A DNA stretch of 64,000 nt from Tenrec ecaudatus (lineage: Eukaryota; Chordata; Mammalia; Afrosoricida; Tenrecidae). Where the stretch lies: positions 75,140,494 to 75,204,493 of the forward strand of contig NC_134535.1 of NCBI RefSeq assembly GCF_050624435.1, given 5' to 3'. This document shows positions 1 to 10,969 of this stretch, in pieces (position 1 is the first letter of the stretch; the number at the start of each line of letters is the position of its first letter). The translations under genes were made by a program, and so were the position numbers. The notes under the pieces were generated by a model that was not told the DNA's origin, did not search any database, and saw only the letters and a program-made list of their open reading frames with translations.

Positions 1-715
1 GCCAATTTACCTACAAGTTCAACTTAAACTAGACACACTTAGGAAATGATCGCTTCCTAACCTCAGAGATGGTCCCAGTAGCCCTTAGGAATGGGAATTC
101 CCAATGAGTATTAAGGGAAATACTGCCATCCCCTGGATAAAACAGGGCTTGCCCCCTTGGCCAAGTCCTGGGGAAACAGCATAGAATTTTGTATATAAGT
201 AGGTCAGAAACTTAAAAACTTAAATTCAGTACTGCACTTAATTGCTGTGTTAAATTGGGAAGCTCACATCCTTTTAAAGCATCCGTTTCCTCTCCTACAA
301 AAAGAGCACAGAATCTGACCTGTCTCTCAGGGATTATCATGACAAATTGGATACCGACTATAAAAGAGCATTGCCCGCCTAAAGTCCATTTGCAGGGTCC
401 CCACGATTGAGCCGCCAGTGAAACCCCTCGGATTAAGGACTGGGATGTGAATGGTCGGCTCCTTTACTGCAGATGTAGCGGGGTTAAAATGTGACACCTT
501 GTCACTGGATCTTCCTTATGACCCTTTTCTATTTGTTCCTGTCTCTCGTAGCTTGCTGCTTTCTTTAAAATGGAATTTTTCCTCTTTTATTTTGCCATTG
601 TAGTTGTTTGGTTGGTTTGACTTCTTCTGTTTTGCTGTATAAGTCTCTTATGCAGGGTAAGTAGCTCTACAGAGACAGGCACTGCATGAATAGTTTCCTG
701 GAGCATGGCAGTGGG

Positions 716-800
716 GTAGTGGTTACATGCTGGGCTGCCAACCACAAGGTCAGCAGTTCAGAGCCACCAGCTCCTCTGCAGGAGAAAGATGAGTGGCCTG
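716..800 (+). repeat. AfroSINE, 5' part
   Basis: The sequence reads GTAGTGGTTACATGCTGGGC, then the B-box-like CAAGGTCAGCAGTTC, then GGAGAAAGATGA. This is the tRNA-derived head of the afrotherian SINE family. The 3' half is missing or diverged. Confidence 0.7.
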
Positions 801-908
801 AGATACTGCGAGTGATGGGACAAGTCAACATCATGTGATCTGGTGCCCGAAGAATGCAGCTGTGGTATCGCTACCACCAGTGAATATATAAATACTACTC
901 AGTGCAAC

Positions 909-1085
909 GCAGCCCTGGTGGTGGAGTGGTTTTATGCATAGGGCTGCTAACCACAAACTCAGCACTAGCTGCTCTGAGGAACTAAGATGAGGCTTTCTAC
1001 TCCCATAAAAAGTCTTGGAAACTACACAAACAGTTCTACCCCGTCTTACAGCGTTGCTTTGAGCCAGTAGGGACTTGATGGCAGT
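909..1085 (+). repeat. AfroSINE
   Basis: The copy is nearly complete: it opens with gcagccctggtggtgg, has a tRNA-like body and ends with the characteristic 'cagtagggacttgatggcagtgggg'. It lies inside L1 3' UTR sequence. Confidence 0.75.
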
Positions 1086-1237
1086 GGGGTCTTGAAGGGC
1101 ATGGCAGGGGAGAGAAAGGGGAAACGAACAACAATGAGTGCAAAAAAGAAGAAAGTGTCCTAACATTTATTGGGGTGAGAATCGCATAACTCTTTTCTAC
1201 TATGATTGAAATATTGAACTATATGCTATGTAAATTA

Positions 1238-1660
1238 TACAAGGGGGTACCCCTCTAAAAAGCGATGCTCAGTTGTTTTTGTGATGTGAGGGTGATAGTG
1301 CATTTGGAGTTTGTTCTTCCAGGTCAGACTGTTAAACAAGCTTTCTATTTAGAGGTTCTGAAAAGATTGCGCAACTGTGCGCAACAAAAAAGACCTGATT
1401 TTTGGCAGTCGGGGAACAGTTTTGCCACCATGACTATGCACCCGCTCATGCAGCCATCTCAGGGTGCCAGTTTGAAACAAAAAACAGCATGCCTTTGTTG
1501 CCCATGTACCTTTCTCAGCTGACCTCCTCCGTACTGGTCGAATGAGGCACCTAAACCTTGTCTCCCGCAGAAGCAGGCGTGGATTCCGTGAAGGAGTAAC
1601 CCTGACCCCAAGAAGGCAGCTGTTGCAGTGTCCAGGGCATCCTAAGGATTTCAACATTGA
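1238..1660 (+). mobile_element. Internally deleted mariner DNA transposon
   Basis: The left end, TACAAGGGGGTACCCC after a TA, is followed almost at once by the middle of a mariner transposase. Positions 1,265-1,500 translate to a recognisable run including CDVRVIVHLEF, PGQTVKQAFYLEVLKRLR and a degraded HDNAPAH-like block, as in Tc1/mariner transposases. The catalytic N-terminal half and the helix-turn-helix DNA-binding domain are absent, so this is a non-autonomous remnant. A related copy sits at 10,970-13,540 on the other strand. The right terminal repeat was not identified with certainty. Confidence 0.75.
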
Positions 1661-2329
1661 GTTGTGCAATAGTATTAAAAATGTCAAAATATATCATAAA
1701 TTATAGAAAAATGTAAAAGGATTCAAGAGTCAAGTGGAGGGCACGCTCTGTCCAAAGGTGGGATAATTTGAGTATCCAAAAGAATAATCATTGCAAAGAA
1801 TGGGAACACATAAAATTAATACTCAATTTTTTTAAAAACAATTTATTGGGGCTCATACAACTCTTATCAATACTCAGTTTTTAAAGACCCTAATTCATCA
1901 CATTTCAGGGGATTAGGCGGCCAATTTATTGTTCAGAAAACTAACAAATAAAGGAAACAAATCAAAGACCTAATCTGCCTTTTCTTTGTGAAATATATTT
2001 CATAATAACCAAATAATTGATGAAAGATAACTAATTTCTTTCATTAATTAATTCTTTCACAGAAGAATCTAAGAAATAAAGAATAAAATAGTATAACTTT
2101 ATAATATTTAATTAAATAGTTGATTTAGAAAGTGATTACAAAAGTTGCTAAAATAACTCGGTTAAGAAATGATTGAGCATCACAAGAAAACTATATACTA
2201 ATATCCCTAATGAATTTAGTTGTAAAAATCCATAACAAAATATTAGCAACTGAATTCAGTAGCATATAAACGTTTATATATCATGACCAAGTAAGAATTA
2301 TTCGAAAAACACAAGTAATGGAAAATCAA

Positions 2330-2640
2330 GTAATACAACATGCAGTGTTAATAGAACAAGGGATAAAATCCACATCGTTATCCTAACAGATGCAGAACAA
2401 GCATTTGACAAAATCGAAAACTCATTCAAGATAAACATTTCTCAACTAGCAATAGAAGAGAATTTCCACAACTCTATAAAGGGCGTGTGCACTCGCATCT
2501 TACTTAATGGTGAAACACTGAATTCTCTCACCCAAAAGTCAGGAAGAAGACAGAGGCCCCTCTCACCATTCTATGCAGCTTTGTGCTGGAGGTTGTAGGG
2601 TGTGCTCTAAAGGAAAACAAGCCAGAGCACTTAGACGCCT
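2330..2640 (+). mobile_element. L1 ORF2 reverse-transcriptase fragment
   Basis: The translation contains an ATDAEQAFDKIE-like run (the L1 DAEKAFDKIQ motif), then LNGETLNS and SGRRQRPLSPF (compare SGTRQGCPLSPL), then LCAGGCR where functional L1s have the LEVLA run. These are consecutive blocks of the L1 reverse transcriptase palm region. Reading-frame damage makes it clearly dead. Surrounding AT-rich sequence from about 1,950 may belong to the same old element. Confidence 0.75.
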
Positions 2641-3118
2641 CCAAGTAGGCATTGAAGAGGCGAGGTTTTCTGGTCAGCTCCCGGGACGATGGCCTGTGTC
2701 CACTATGGTCTGGAACTGAATCCCCCGCGATGTTAGAATAATCAGATATTTAAAATCAAAAGGGAAGTATTTAGCCAAGGACACCACGTTCAGAGGGTTG
2801 GAAGGAAGAAAGCCAGAGGGAGGAGGTGGGATAAGCCACGGCACAGTGAGGGGGTGGTGGTAGATGAGTTGAATCAGAACCCGCATGAAATGTTGAATGT
2901 TCGGCTATGGTATACTCTGTAAATCTTCACCTAATTCACAATAAAAAGTTGGAAAGGAAGAAGTAGAGCTGTGTTTATTTACAAGTAGGGTGATGTGTCA
3001 GTTTAGAAAACCCTAAGGAACTCACAATACAACTACTAGAACTTAATCATGAGCTTAGCAAGGTCACAGAGTGCAAATCAACCTATAAAAACCAATTAAC
3101 CGGGAAAAAGAGGACCTG

Positions 3119-3262
3119 ATGCAAAGGGCTTCAGTGGAGAGCAAATGCTTTGAGAATGATGAGGGCAAAGAATGTACAGATGTGCTTTACACAATTGATG
3201 TATGTATATATGTATGGATTATGATAAGAGTTGTAAGAGTCCCTAATAAAATGTTTTTAAAA
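3119..3262 (+). repeat. Tenrec-type L1 3' end
   Basis: The sequence includes 'agcaaatgctttgagaatgatgaggg', 'caattgatgta', 'gattatgataagagttgtaagagtcc' and an AATAAAATG tail. This is the most abundant repeat end in the window, seen on both strands. I assign it to L1 from its 5' truncation, A-rich tail and linkage with L1 ORF2-type sequence. Confidence 0.6.
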
Positions 3263-3299
3263 ATCAATTACCCCAGGATGGATGAGCCTATAAAGACAG

Positions 3300-3518
3300 C
3301 AAGTAGAATAGGGGCTAGGGGTGGGGTGGGGAGTCCAGTGGGTGGTGGGGCGGGTACAAGGGAGGGGGTCGTGGAGTTCGGAAGGAAAGAGGGGGAAAAG
3401 GAAGGAAGAGAGTGTTTTGAAACTGACCGTGCCAGCGATTGCGCCAACCTGCTCGATGTGAGTGAGCTATGGATGACTTATCTGCATTAACTCCCAATAA
3501 AATGGTTTCGAAAAAAAA
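3300..3518 (+). repeat. L1-like 3' end
   Basis: A G-rich run is followed by 'gtgttttgaaactgaccgtgccag' and ends in 'cccaataaaatggtttcgaaaaaaaa', giving a polyadenylation signal and A tail. It resembles a diverged member of the 3'-end family found beside it. Confidence 0.45.
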
Positions 3519-3616
3519 TTATATTCCTATACACTACTAACAAAGTCTGAAATGATAGCATCTCATAACAGGACAAAAAATTAATACTCAGGAAAAATTT
3601 AACAGAACAAAGGTAA

Positions 3617-5790
3617 GATTTTTTTTATCATTTTATTAGGGGCTCATATAACTCTTCTCACAATCCATACAGACATCAATTGTGTCGAGGACATCTGTAC
3701 ATTCGTTATCCTCATCATTCTCAAAGCATTTGCTCTCCACCTAAGCCCCTGGCATCAGCTCATTTTTCCCCTCCCTCCCCGCTATTCTCTCCCTCATGAA
3801 CCCTTGATAATTTATACATTATTATTTTGTCATATCTTGCCCTGTCCGACTTCTCCCCTCACCCACTCTTCTGTTGTCCGTCCCCCAGGGAGGAGGTCAC
3901 ATGTAGATCCCTATAGTTGGTTCCCCCTTTCTTCCCCACCTTCCCCTTCCCCTCCTTGTATGGCTAATCTCATTATTGGTTCGGAGGGGTTTATCTGTCC
4001 TGGATTTCCTATGTTTCCAGTTATTATCTGTACCAGTGTACATGCTCTGGTCTGGCCAGATTTGTAAGGTAGAATTGGGATCATGAGAGTTGGGGGGAGG
4101 AAGCACTGAAGAACTAGAGGAGTGGAGGAAGGGTGGGGTGGAAAGGGGGAACCGATTACCAGAATCTACATACAACCTCCTCCCTGGAGGGCGGACAACA
4201 GAAAAGTGGGTGAAGGGAGACGTTGGACAGTGTAAGAGATGACAAAATAATAATTTATAAATTATCAAGGGTTCTTGAGGGAGAGGTGAGTGGGGAGGGA
4301 GGGGAAAAAATGAGCTGATGCCAGGGGCTTAGGTAGAGAGCAAATGTTTTGAGAATGATGAGGGTAACGAATGTACTTTATACAATTGATGTATAGATTG
4401 TGATAAGAGTTGTATGAGTCCCCAATAAAATGATTAAAAACAAACAAAACAGAGATGGCACCAAAAAAGGAACTAGAGGAAAGTTGTGTTTTTCATCGTT
4501 GCTACACTGCACCCTGACTCTCTTGCCTCCTCCCCAAGAACCTTCTGTAAAGCGATGTCCAGTTGCCTACAGATGGACTTTGGGTCCACACTCCCCCTCA
4601 TTCACAATGATATGATTTTTTGTTCTTTGATGCCTGATACCTCATCCCTTCCACACGTCATGATCACACAGGCTGGTGTGCTACTTCCATGTGGGCTTTG
4701 TTGCTTCTCAGCTCACTGGCCACTTGTTTACCTTCAAGCCTTTAAGACCCCAAATGCTATATCTTTTGATAGTCAGGCACCATTAGCTTTCTTTACCACA
4801 TTTACTTATGCACCCGCTTTGTCTTCAGTGACCATGTTGGGAAGGTGAGCATCATGGAATGCCAGTTTCATAGAACAAAGTGTTCTTGCATTGAGGGAGT
4901 ACTTGAGTGGAAGCCCAATGTCCATCTGCTACCTTAATACTAAACCTATAAATATATGCACATAGATCTATTTCCCCATCATCATATATAGATTTACATA
5001 TGCACATGCCTATATTTAGCCCTGTATAAATGTCCTTTGCCTCCTAGTTCTTTCCTCTATTTCCTTTTACTTTCTTCTTGTCCCACTATCATGTTCAGCC
5101 TTTATTTGGGTTTCAGTAATTCCCTTCAGTTACATTGCCCTTAATCAAGCCTTACCAGGCTTCCTACACCCTCCTCACCATCGATTTTGGATCACTTATT
5201 ATTCTCATGTCCCTGGGGTTGTTAATGCCCACTTCCTCCCCCCTCTCATGTCCCCCTGAACCATCAGTCCTGTTGTTTTCTCCTCCAGCTTGTTTATCCC
5301 ACCTATCTTATCCAAATAGACCTGCAGAGATAATAATGTGCACAAAAAATAAGACAGATAAAACAAAGCAACAAAACAATAGCAACAACAAACAAAGAAA
5401 AACCTGTACATGGTTCAAGGATCTGTTTGTTGACCTTTAGGAGTATTTTTCGGTTGAATCTGATGGGGTGCCACGCCCTGGCCCCAAAGTCTATTTTTGG
5501 TATTCCCTCAGGACTTCCTTGCTCTGTTCCCCTGAGGGGTTCGCCTCAGTGTGTTTGGGTCAGATCAGGTGCAATTCCGCACTGTGTCTCCAGTGTTGTC
5601 CCCAGTAACTCTATGGGTCAGCAAGGGATGTCGATTCACTGTGCTTTGGCTACTCTGAGCGGGAATATCATCTTCAGGACTTGGTGGGCCAGGATGTGTT
5701 CCTCTCTCTCTTTTTTCTCTTCCTCTCCCTTCATTTGCTCCTGTGTGCTCTGATCAGACATGTCCCTCTCCCTGAGCTCTAGCTTCAGTG
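3617..5790 (-). repeat. Long L1 3' UTR, antisense, with nested sense copy
   Basis: It starts with 'tttattaggggctcatataactcttctcacaatccatac', the complement of the L1 tail, and continues through the family's pyrimidine-rich blocks to 'gtgctctgatcagacatgtccctctccctgagct'. The same block order recurs at 11,271, 23,430 and 54,690. A sense copy of the same family was inserted at about 4,113-4,458. No reading frame here is a gene. Confidence 0.6.
4113..4458 (+). repeat. Sense L1 3' end nested in antisense L1
   Basis: This is a sense 3' end, ending 'gtgataagagttgtatgagtccccaataaaatgatt' plus an A-rich tail, dropped into the antisense element. The target sequence gaactagagga is present on both sides (about 4,110 and 4,471), as expected of target-primed reverse transcription. 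With its host it forms a large inverted repeat. Confidence 0.65.
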
Positions 5791-5929
5791 CTCTCCTCTG
5801 AAGGGAATTCTTATGCAGGGAGGGGTTCTGTAAACATAGTTGGGATTGGGGCCGGCCTCTCAGACCTCTCTATTGGTTCCCTGCTTCATGCCAATATGTT
5901 GCAGTCACATCTTGGAGCACCAGGATGAA

Positions 5930-6016
5930 GTCTGGTCCCTTGCAGCTGGTGTTTTTGAATTACTGATCTTGCAGTTAGCAGCCCAACAAGTAACCACTAT
6001 GCCACCAGGGATCCTT
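5930..6016 (-). repeat. AfroSINE head, antisense
   Basis: The complement of the SINE 5' end is visible: 'ttagcagcccaacaagtaaccactatgccaccagggatcc'. Only the tRNA-like part remains. Confidence 0.65.
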
Positions 6017-6589
6017 TATAATAACTAAAGTAACTGTAAAATGTACTATCCAAATTGGGATCGTTTTGGAACAAGAAGGCACTATTAATGCTTAATCCAG
6101 AACAATTGGCGTAAACTGAGAATGTCCCAGGCAAACCAGGAAATGTGGTCATGCTAGTAACAGCAAAAGATGGAAACCAGTAAGGGGCTTTTAAAATAAT
6201 ACTGATACACGGAGACAACGAAATGCTACATAGCCATAAAAGGAAGTACCTTCCATGTACTAATTTGGAAGATTCTCTAAGATATATAATTTTTTAAAAG
6301 CAAAGTACAAAGCAGTACTTTTACCATTTGTAAAAAACAGGAAAAGAAATATAATTGCTTAGCCAAATAAAATATATTTGGAAGAATATAAAACCAGTAG
6401 CACTTCTTATCTCTGGGGAGGGACACTGGATAATTGGGAGACAGGAGCAGGAAAGTAAATTCACTACTATCATAGCTCTTTTGTTTCTTCTTAATTGTGA
6501 AAATAAGTAAAATTGTAAAAGAAAATGGTTTTAGAGCTGATTTTTATGGCCTATTTCCCCCTGCCTGAGTTTCTATGCTAAATAATTCT

Positions 6590-7062
6590 TTTTTTAAAAT
6601 TATTTTATTGGGGGCTCGTACATCTCTTATCACAATCCATACATCCATCCATCGTGTCAAGCACCTTTGTACATTTGTTGCCATCATCATTTTCAAAACA
6701 TTTTCTTTCTCCTTGAGCTCTAACCCTCCTTCCCTCATGAACCCTTGATAATTTAAATTTTTTTCATGTCTTACACTGATTGATATCTCCCTTCACTCAC
6801 TTTTCTGTTTTCTATCCCCCTGGGAGGTTAATGTAGATCATTGTGATCGGTTCCCTCTTTCTCCACCCCATCTTTCCCTTACCCTCCTGGAATCGCTACT
6901 CTCAATATTGGTCCTGAGAGGTTTATCTGTCCTGGGTTCCCTGTGTTTCCAGCTCTTACCTGTACCCATGTACATGCTCTGGTCTAGCCAGATTTGCAAG
7001 ATAGAATTGGGGTCCTGATAGTGGTGGGGAGGAAACATTAGAGAACTAGAGGAAAGTTGTGT
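6590..7062 (-). repeat. L1 3' end, antisense
   Basis: It opens with 'attattttattgggggctcgtacatctcttatcacaatcc' and continues through the family order to 'gaactagaggaaagttgtg', where a different repeat begins. Confidence 0.6.
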
Positions 7063-7615
7063 GTTTCTGTGAGATTAATTGAAGGGCGGAAAGATAAATG
7101 CCTCAGTGAGCTTTGCCTTTCTTGTCTCTCACTCTTTAATCATTGGACCAGTGTGCGGCTGCCTTGCTTGTTCTGTGCCTCAATTTACAGGGCGCACTAC
7201 CTGTGGGACACCTAGGCTGTGGACTGTGTCGCTGTAATTTGAGATTCCTTCAAGACCTGCTTCGCCACACAATTGGAATGTACATCTCTTGAGCTAGGGA
7301 TTGACTGCTGGTGACCTGCCTTGCTGTTTGCTGCCTGTGCCCGTATAGCCTGAATCTCTCTATAGATGACTATCTGATGGCTCTCAAGACTTGAAGGACT
7401 GCCAGTGTCTCACAACTCTCTCATGGGAGTGAGTTGCACTGAGCCAGTTGTACTGCTTTATAATTTAGCTGTTCATTTCTTGTATTATATATCTATCTGT
7501 ATATAATTTAACTGTTCATTTCTTGTGTTATATAGCTATCTGTATAAATATATATATAAAATTATTAGCAATCTGGTTTTGTCTCTCTAGAGAACCCTGT
7601 TTAACACAATGATTC
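7062..7615 (-). repeat. LTR-like interspersed repeat, family unassigned
   Basis: The 'attgaagggcggaaagataa..gcctcagtgag' block and the terminal 'gtctctctagagaaccctgtttaacacaa' recur in related copies at 16,356, 16,970 and 48,057. The end sequence and size suggest a solo LTR of an ERVL/MaLR-type element, an old fossil. The family is not certain. Confidence 0.35.
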
Positions 7616-7949
7616 TTAATAACTCTCACAGAAAATGTATATGTAATATTACCCTTTCCCATTTTCTATATTTAATAAATTTTACAAAGCAAGAATTGAA
7701 TTAATAATTGTCATAGATCACAAATTTGCATATCTTTATGCTTTTTACTTCAATTTTCCATCTAATTAAATGAACTTGATTGAAATTTTAAAAATAACAG
7801 TAAGTTTACTTAGCCCTGAAAATCTCAAATCTAATTAGTAGTTAAAATTATTTTGTCTAAAACTGTATATATAAAAAGAAAAAAATGTTTAATAAATTTT
7901 TAAAAACTGTGTATAAAAGTTTAGAGAACTCCAACAGTTTGTTTTTTTT

Positions 7950-8125
7950 TTAGCATGGCTCGAAGTCTTTATTGATGGCAATGGTGAGACAAGGGGGTAT
8001 GACAGCTCCCGCTTCGGAGGTGACGTCCAGAACCTAAAGTGGCGGCCTCAGACCATCAACAGTTTCTAATACCGAAGGGGATGAAAAACATTTCAAGTCA
8101 GGTAAGACGGTGAGAGAGTATAGCT
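7950..8125 (-). pseudogene. Possible processed gene copy (3' end only)
   Basis: Read on the minus strand, the sequence runs into 'gccatcaataaagacttcgagccatgct' followed by a run of A. That is a canonical AATAAA about 15-20 bases before a poly(A) tail, with no known repeat sequence. This is the structure of a reverse-transcribed mRNA 3' end. I could not recognise the parent gene, and no open frame of useful length remains. Confidence 0.35.
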
Positions 8126-8185
8126 TATGGGGTGTTTCAATTCAGTAAATATGTCTTTAAAATAATTGTTTCTAGTCTTTTATTT

Positions 8186-8465
8186 TTTAACAGTTTTATT
8201 TACACTTCATCCACGTCACACGATTCAATTATATCAAGAAAAGTCCAATCAACATCACAACCAATTCTAGAACGTTGTTTTCTTCCTCGAACTCATTGTC
8301 ATTCATGTGATTATTTAATTATGGAAAAGTATACACAACACAACGTTCTCCGATTCGACAACGTCTACATGTACAGTTCAGTGTCATTGATTATGCTCTT
8401 CCTGTTGTCTTTAAGAGAATCCCCACCTCCTCAAACCCCACAAGATTTTAACATTGTTACTATTC
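8186..8465 (-). repeat. Old L1 3' UTR, antisense
   Basis: The complement of the general mammalian L1 3' end is recognisable: 'ttcaattatatcaagaaaa..aacatcacaaccaattctagaacgtt'. It is diverged and therefore older than the 3' ends at 3,617 or 6,590. Confidence 0.45.
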
Positions 8466-9710
8466 ATTAGTTACAAAAAGCAAAAACAGTGGAGGGAAAT
8501 AACTTTTTAGGTGAAATAACCTCTCACTTGGATTAATTAACTGTAACTGTCACAATTAAAGATTGGAATCAATGGAACCAGTGAGTCTTAACAAATGAAC
8601 AGTCTCTAAACACAAACATCAACGTTCCAATTTCATCCCACAGAAGAGGCATCTTTTCTTAGTTAAGGACTCAAAATAATTAAAATCAAACACCACCACC
8701 CCCTCCCTCTCTAGCCCCACCGCAGAAACCAAAACCCTCTGGCACAGCCAGCTGGTTGTGAGGGGCTAGCGAGTTGGTTTCAGCTCACAGTGGCCCGATG
8801 TGCAACCGAAGGAAACACTTCTAGTCTGGTTTCACCTCCCAATCGTTGCTGTTTGAGCATATTGCTGCAGTCACTATGCCAATCCATCTCCGCGAAGGCC
8901 TTTCCTCTTCCTCACTAAGCCTTTAACAAAGCAGGTTGTCCTTCCCCTGGGCTGATCCCTCCTGAGAACATGCCCAAAGAATGTGGGACAGACTCACCAT
9001 CCCCATTTCTAAGGAACATTCTGACTGTTCTTACAGCACAGACTGCATTCTTCTGCCAAGCCAAGGCAGACTGCACATTTACCAAAACAATATGTCAGAG
9101 GCACTGACTCTTCTTTGGTCTCCCTTATTCGTGGTCCAGTTTTCGCCAGCTGAACAATGGGTCTGAGGCCATTGAAAATACTCTGGACGGAGTCAGGGGC
9201 AACCTTAGTCTTCAAAAGGGACCTCTTTGCTTTGGAACACTTTGAGAGATCTTTTGCAGTGGGTCTGCCCAGTGCAACCCGACAGGGTTTGAGTTCTTGC
9301 GCAGGGGCCTCTTCTCTGTGCCGTTCCAATGTGAGTATCTGTGCTGCCCAGGGGAGCACGACAGTGTTTGAGTTCTTGTCTGCAGCCTCCATCAGCGTTG
9401 GCTGTGGAGCCAAGTAAAATGAAGTCTTTGACAACTTCTGTCCTTTCCTCACTTATCCTGCTATTGGTAACTGACATAGCTGTAAAGGCTTTTGTTACCT
9501 CTATTGAAGGCTGTAGTCTTTGATCTTCACTACTAAGTGCTTCAAGTCCTCTTGGCTCTCAGTAAGCAAGGCACACATCACAGATAGTTAATAAGTTTTC
9601 CTCCAATCCTGATGCCATTCTCCTTCACATAGCTCCGCCTCTCAGCTTATTTTCTCAGCACATAGATTGAATAAGTGTGGTGGAATATATAACCCTGGCT
9701 GGCAGGGTCA

Positions 9711-9829
9711 GGGCAGGGAATGTTCTAAAAGTTATATGGTCGTGATTGCACAATTCTCCTTGATATTAGTGAATGATTGAAGTGTACGCTATGCAAATTA
9801 TGTGCCAATAAAACTGTTAAAACATATGA
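9711..9829 (+). repeat. Truncated L1 3' end inside the RTE copy
   Basis: The segment reads 'gggaatgttctaaaagttatatggtcgtgattgcacaattctccttg..ccaataaaactgttaaaa', a sense L1 tail. It is bracketed by 'atatataaccctg' and 'atatatatccctg', which look like target duplications, and it interrupts continuous RTE sequence. Confidence 0.6.
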
Positions 9830-10121
9830 TATATATATCCCTGATGTACACCTTTTCTGATTTTAAACCACACAGTATCGTATTGCTCTGTTCAAATACC
9901 TGCCTTTTGGCTTATGTTCTTTTTTTTTTAATGTGCAAGTTCTACATGAGCACAATTCATGCCCTGGAATTCCTTTTCTTCCCTGTGTTGCCCATCAGTT
10001 ATTATGACTCACACAGTCAAATGCCTTGACACAGTCAATAGGACAGAAGTAGCCATCTTTCTGGCATTCTGTGCTTTCAGCCAAACTCTATCTGACATTA
10101 GCAAGCATCTCTCAATCCATG

Positions 10122-10182
10122 TACTTTTCTTTTTAAATCATTTTATTGGGGGTTCATACAATTCTTATCACAATCCCACGTA
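10122..10182 (-). repeat. Minimal (about 60 bp) L1 3' insertion
   Basis: Only the last 60 or so bases of the L1 3' end are present ('aaatcattttattgggggttcatacaattcttatcacaatcc'). The target sequence gtacttttct occurs on both sides. It is a severely 5'-truncated insertion into the RTE element. Confidence 0.65.
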
Positions 10183-10969
10183 CTTTTCTGAATTTGGTTT
10201 GAATTTCTGGCGGTGCCTTTTCTGAGATACTTCTGCCACCATTTTAAAAATCATCTTAAGCAGATCTTGTGTGTGATATTAATGATATCATGGGATCGTT
10301 TCCATATTCCGTTGGATCACCTTTCTTTTGAATGGGCACAAATATGGACCTCTTACAGTGAGTTGTCCAGGTCGCTGTCCTCCAAATTTCTTGGCATAGA
10401 CAAGTGATGCATCTGTTTGTTAAGATAACTCAACTGATAGTGCATCAATTCTTGGAGCCTTGAATTTCATGTTCGGTGGAGCGTGAACTTTCTTCAGTAC
10501 CACCAGCTCTTGAGCATAGTCTACCTACCGAAATGGTTGGATGTCAGCTAGTTCTTTTTGATATCGTGACGCTCTATATATTTCTTCTGTATTCCTTTGA
10601 TGTTTCCTGACAATAATTTGCTCATTAATATTACAACTCATGACTGGAATTTTTCCCTCAGTCCTTTTCAGCTGAAGGAATACTGAGCATGGTCTTCCCT
10701 TTTTCTATTCCAACTGCAAGTCTTTGCACATTTTGTTATAATACTGTCTTTTCAAGCCACTCCTTGAAATCTTCTGTTTAGTTCTTTCACGTCATCATTT
10801 CTTCCTTCTGCTTTAGCAGCTCTGCAATCTGGAGTGAGTTTCAGAGGTTCGCTTGCCATCCATTCCAACATTTTCTTTCTTTAATGACCGCAACACAGTG
10901 AATTATTTAATATGACTCCTCTAGTTGTAGCCTTTGCTATTCCCACCAAACAACATTTTCCTGATGCGT

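Larger units (their letters stand above)
340..1237 (+). repeat. L1 3' UTR fragment, split by two SINEs
   Basis: This sequence matches the stretch at 17,650-18,305 in the same order: a conserved block around 'gttaaaatgtgacacc', then 'agagacag..ctg..aatagttcctgga', then the 'atgttctaaaa..attgaa' tail. That tail is the well-known 3' end of mammalian L1 elements. SINEs interrupt it near 716 and 909. The short duplication 'gcatggca' at the break (about 703-710 and 1,088-1,095) is consistent with target-site duplication. The exact L1 subfamily is not assigned. Confidence 0.55.
8770..10960 (-). mobile_element. RTE/BovB-type LINE, 3' part, antisense
   Basis: On the minus strand, 10,500-10,240 translates to fragments such as KAPRIDALSVE (compare KAPGIDGIPVEL) and QKKGDPTEYGN (compare QKKGDPTECGNYR), followed by ISHTSK-like and LLKMIFK blocks. 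These are reverse-transcriptase landmarks of the RTE clade. The rest to 8,770 matches the non-palm 3' half seen again at 22,860 and 60,640. Many stops and shifts make it inactive. It contains two small L1 insertions, near 9,711 and 10,122. Confidence 0.7.

Noticed and set aside
3804-4268. Conserved-looking peptides with HFSVVRPPGRRLY that recur throughout the window
   Set aside because: They recur because they are frames across the same L1 3' UTR family, on both strands, with stops at different points. They are not a gene family.
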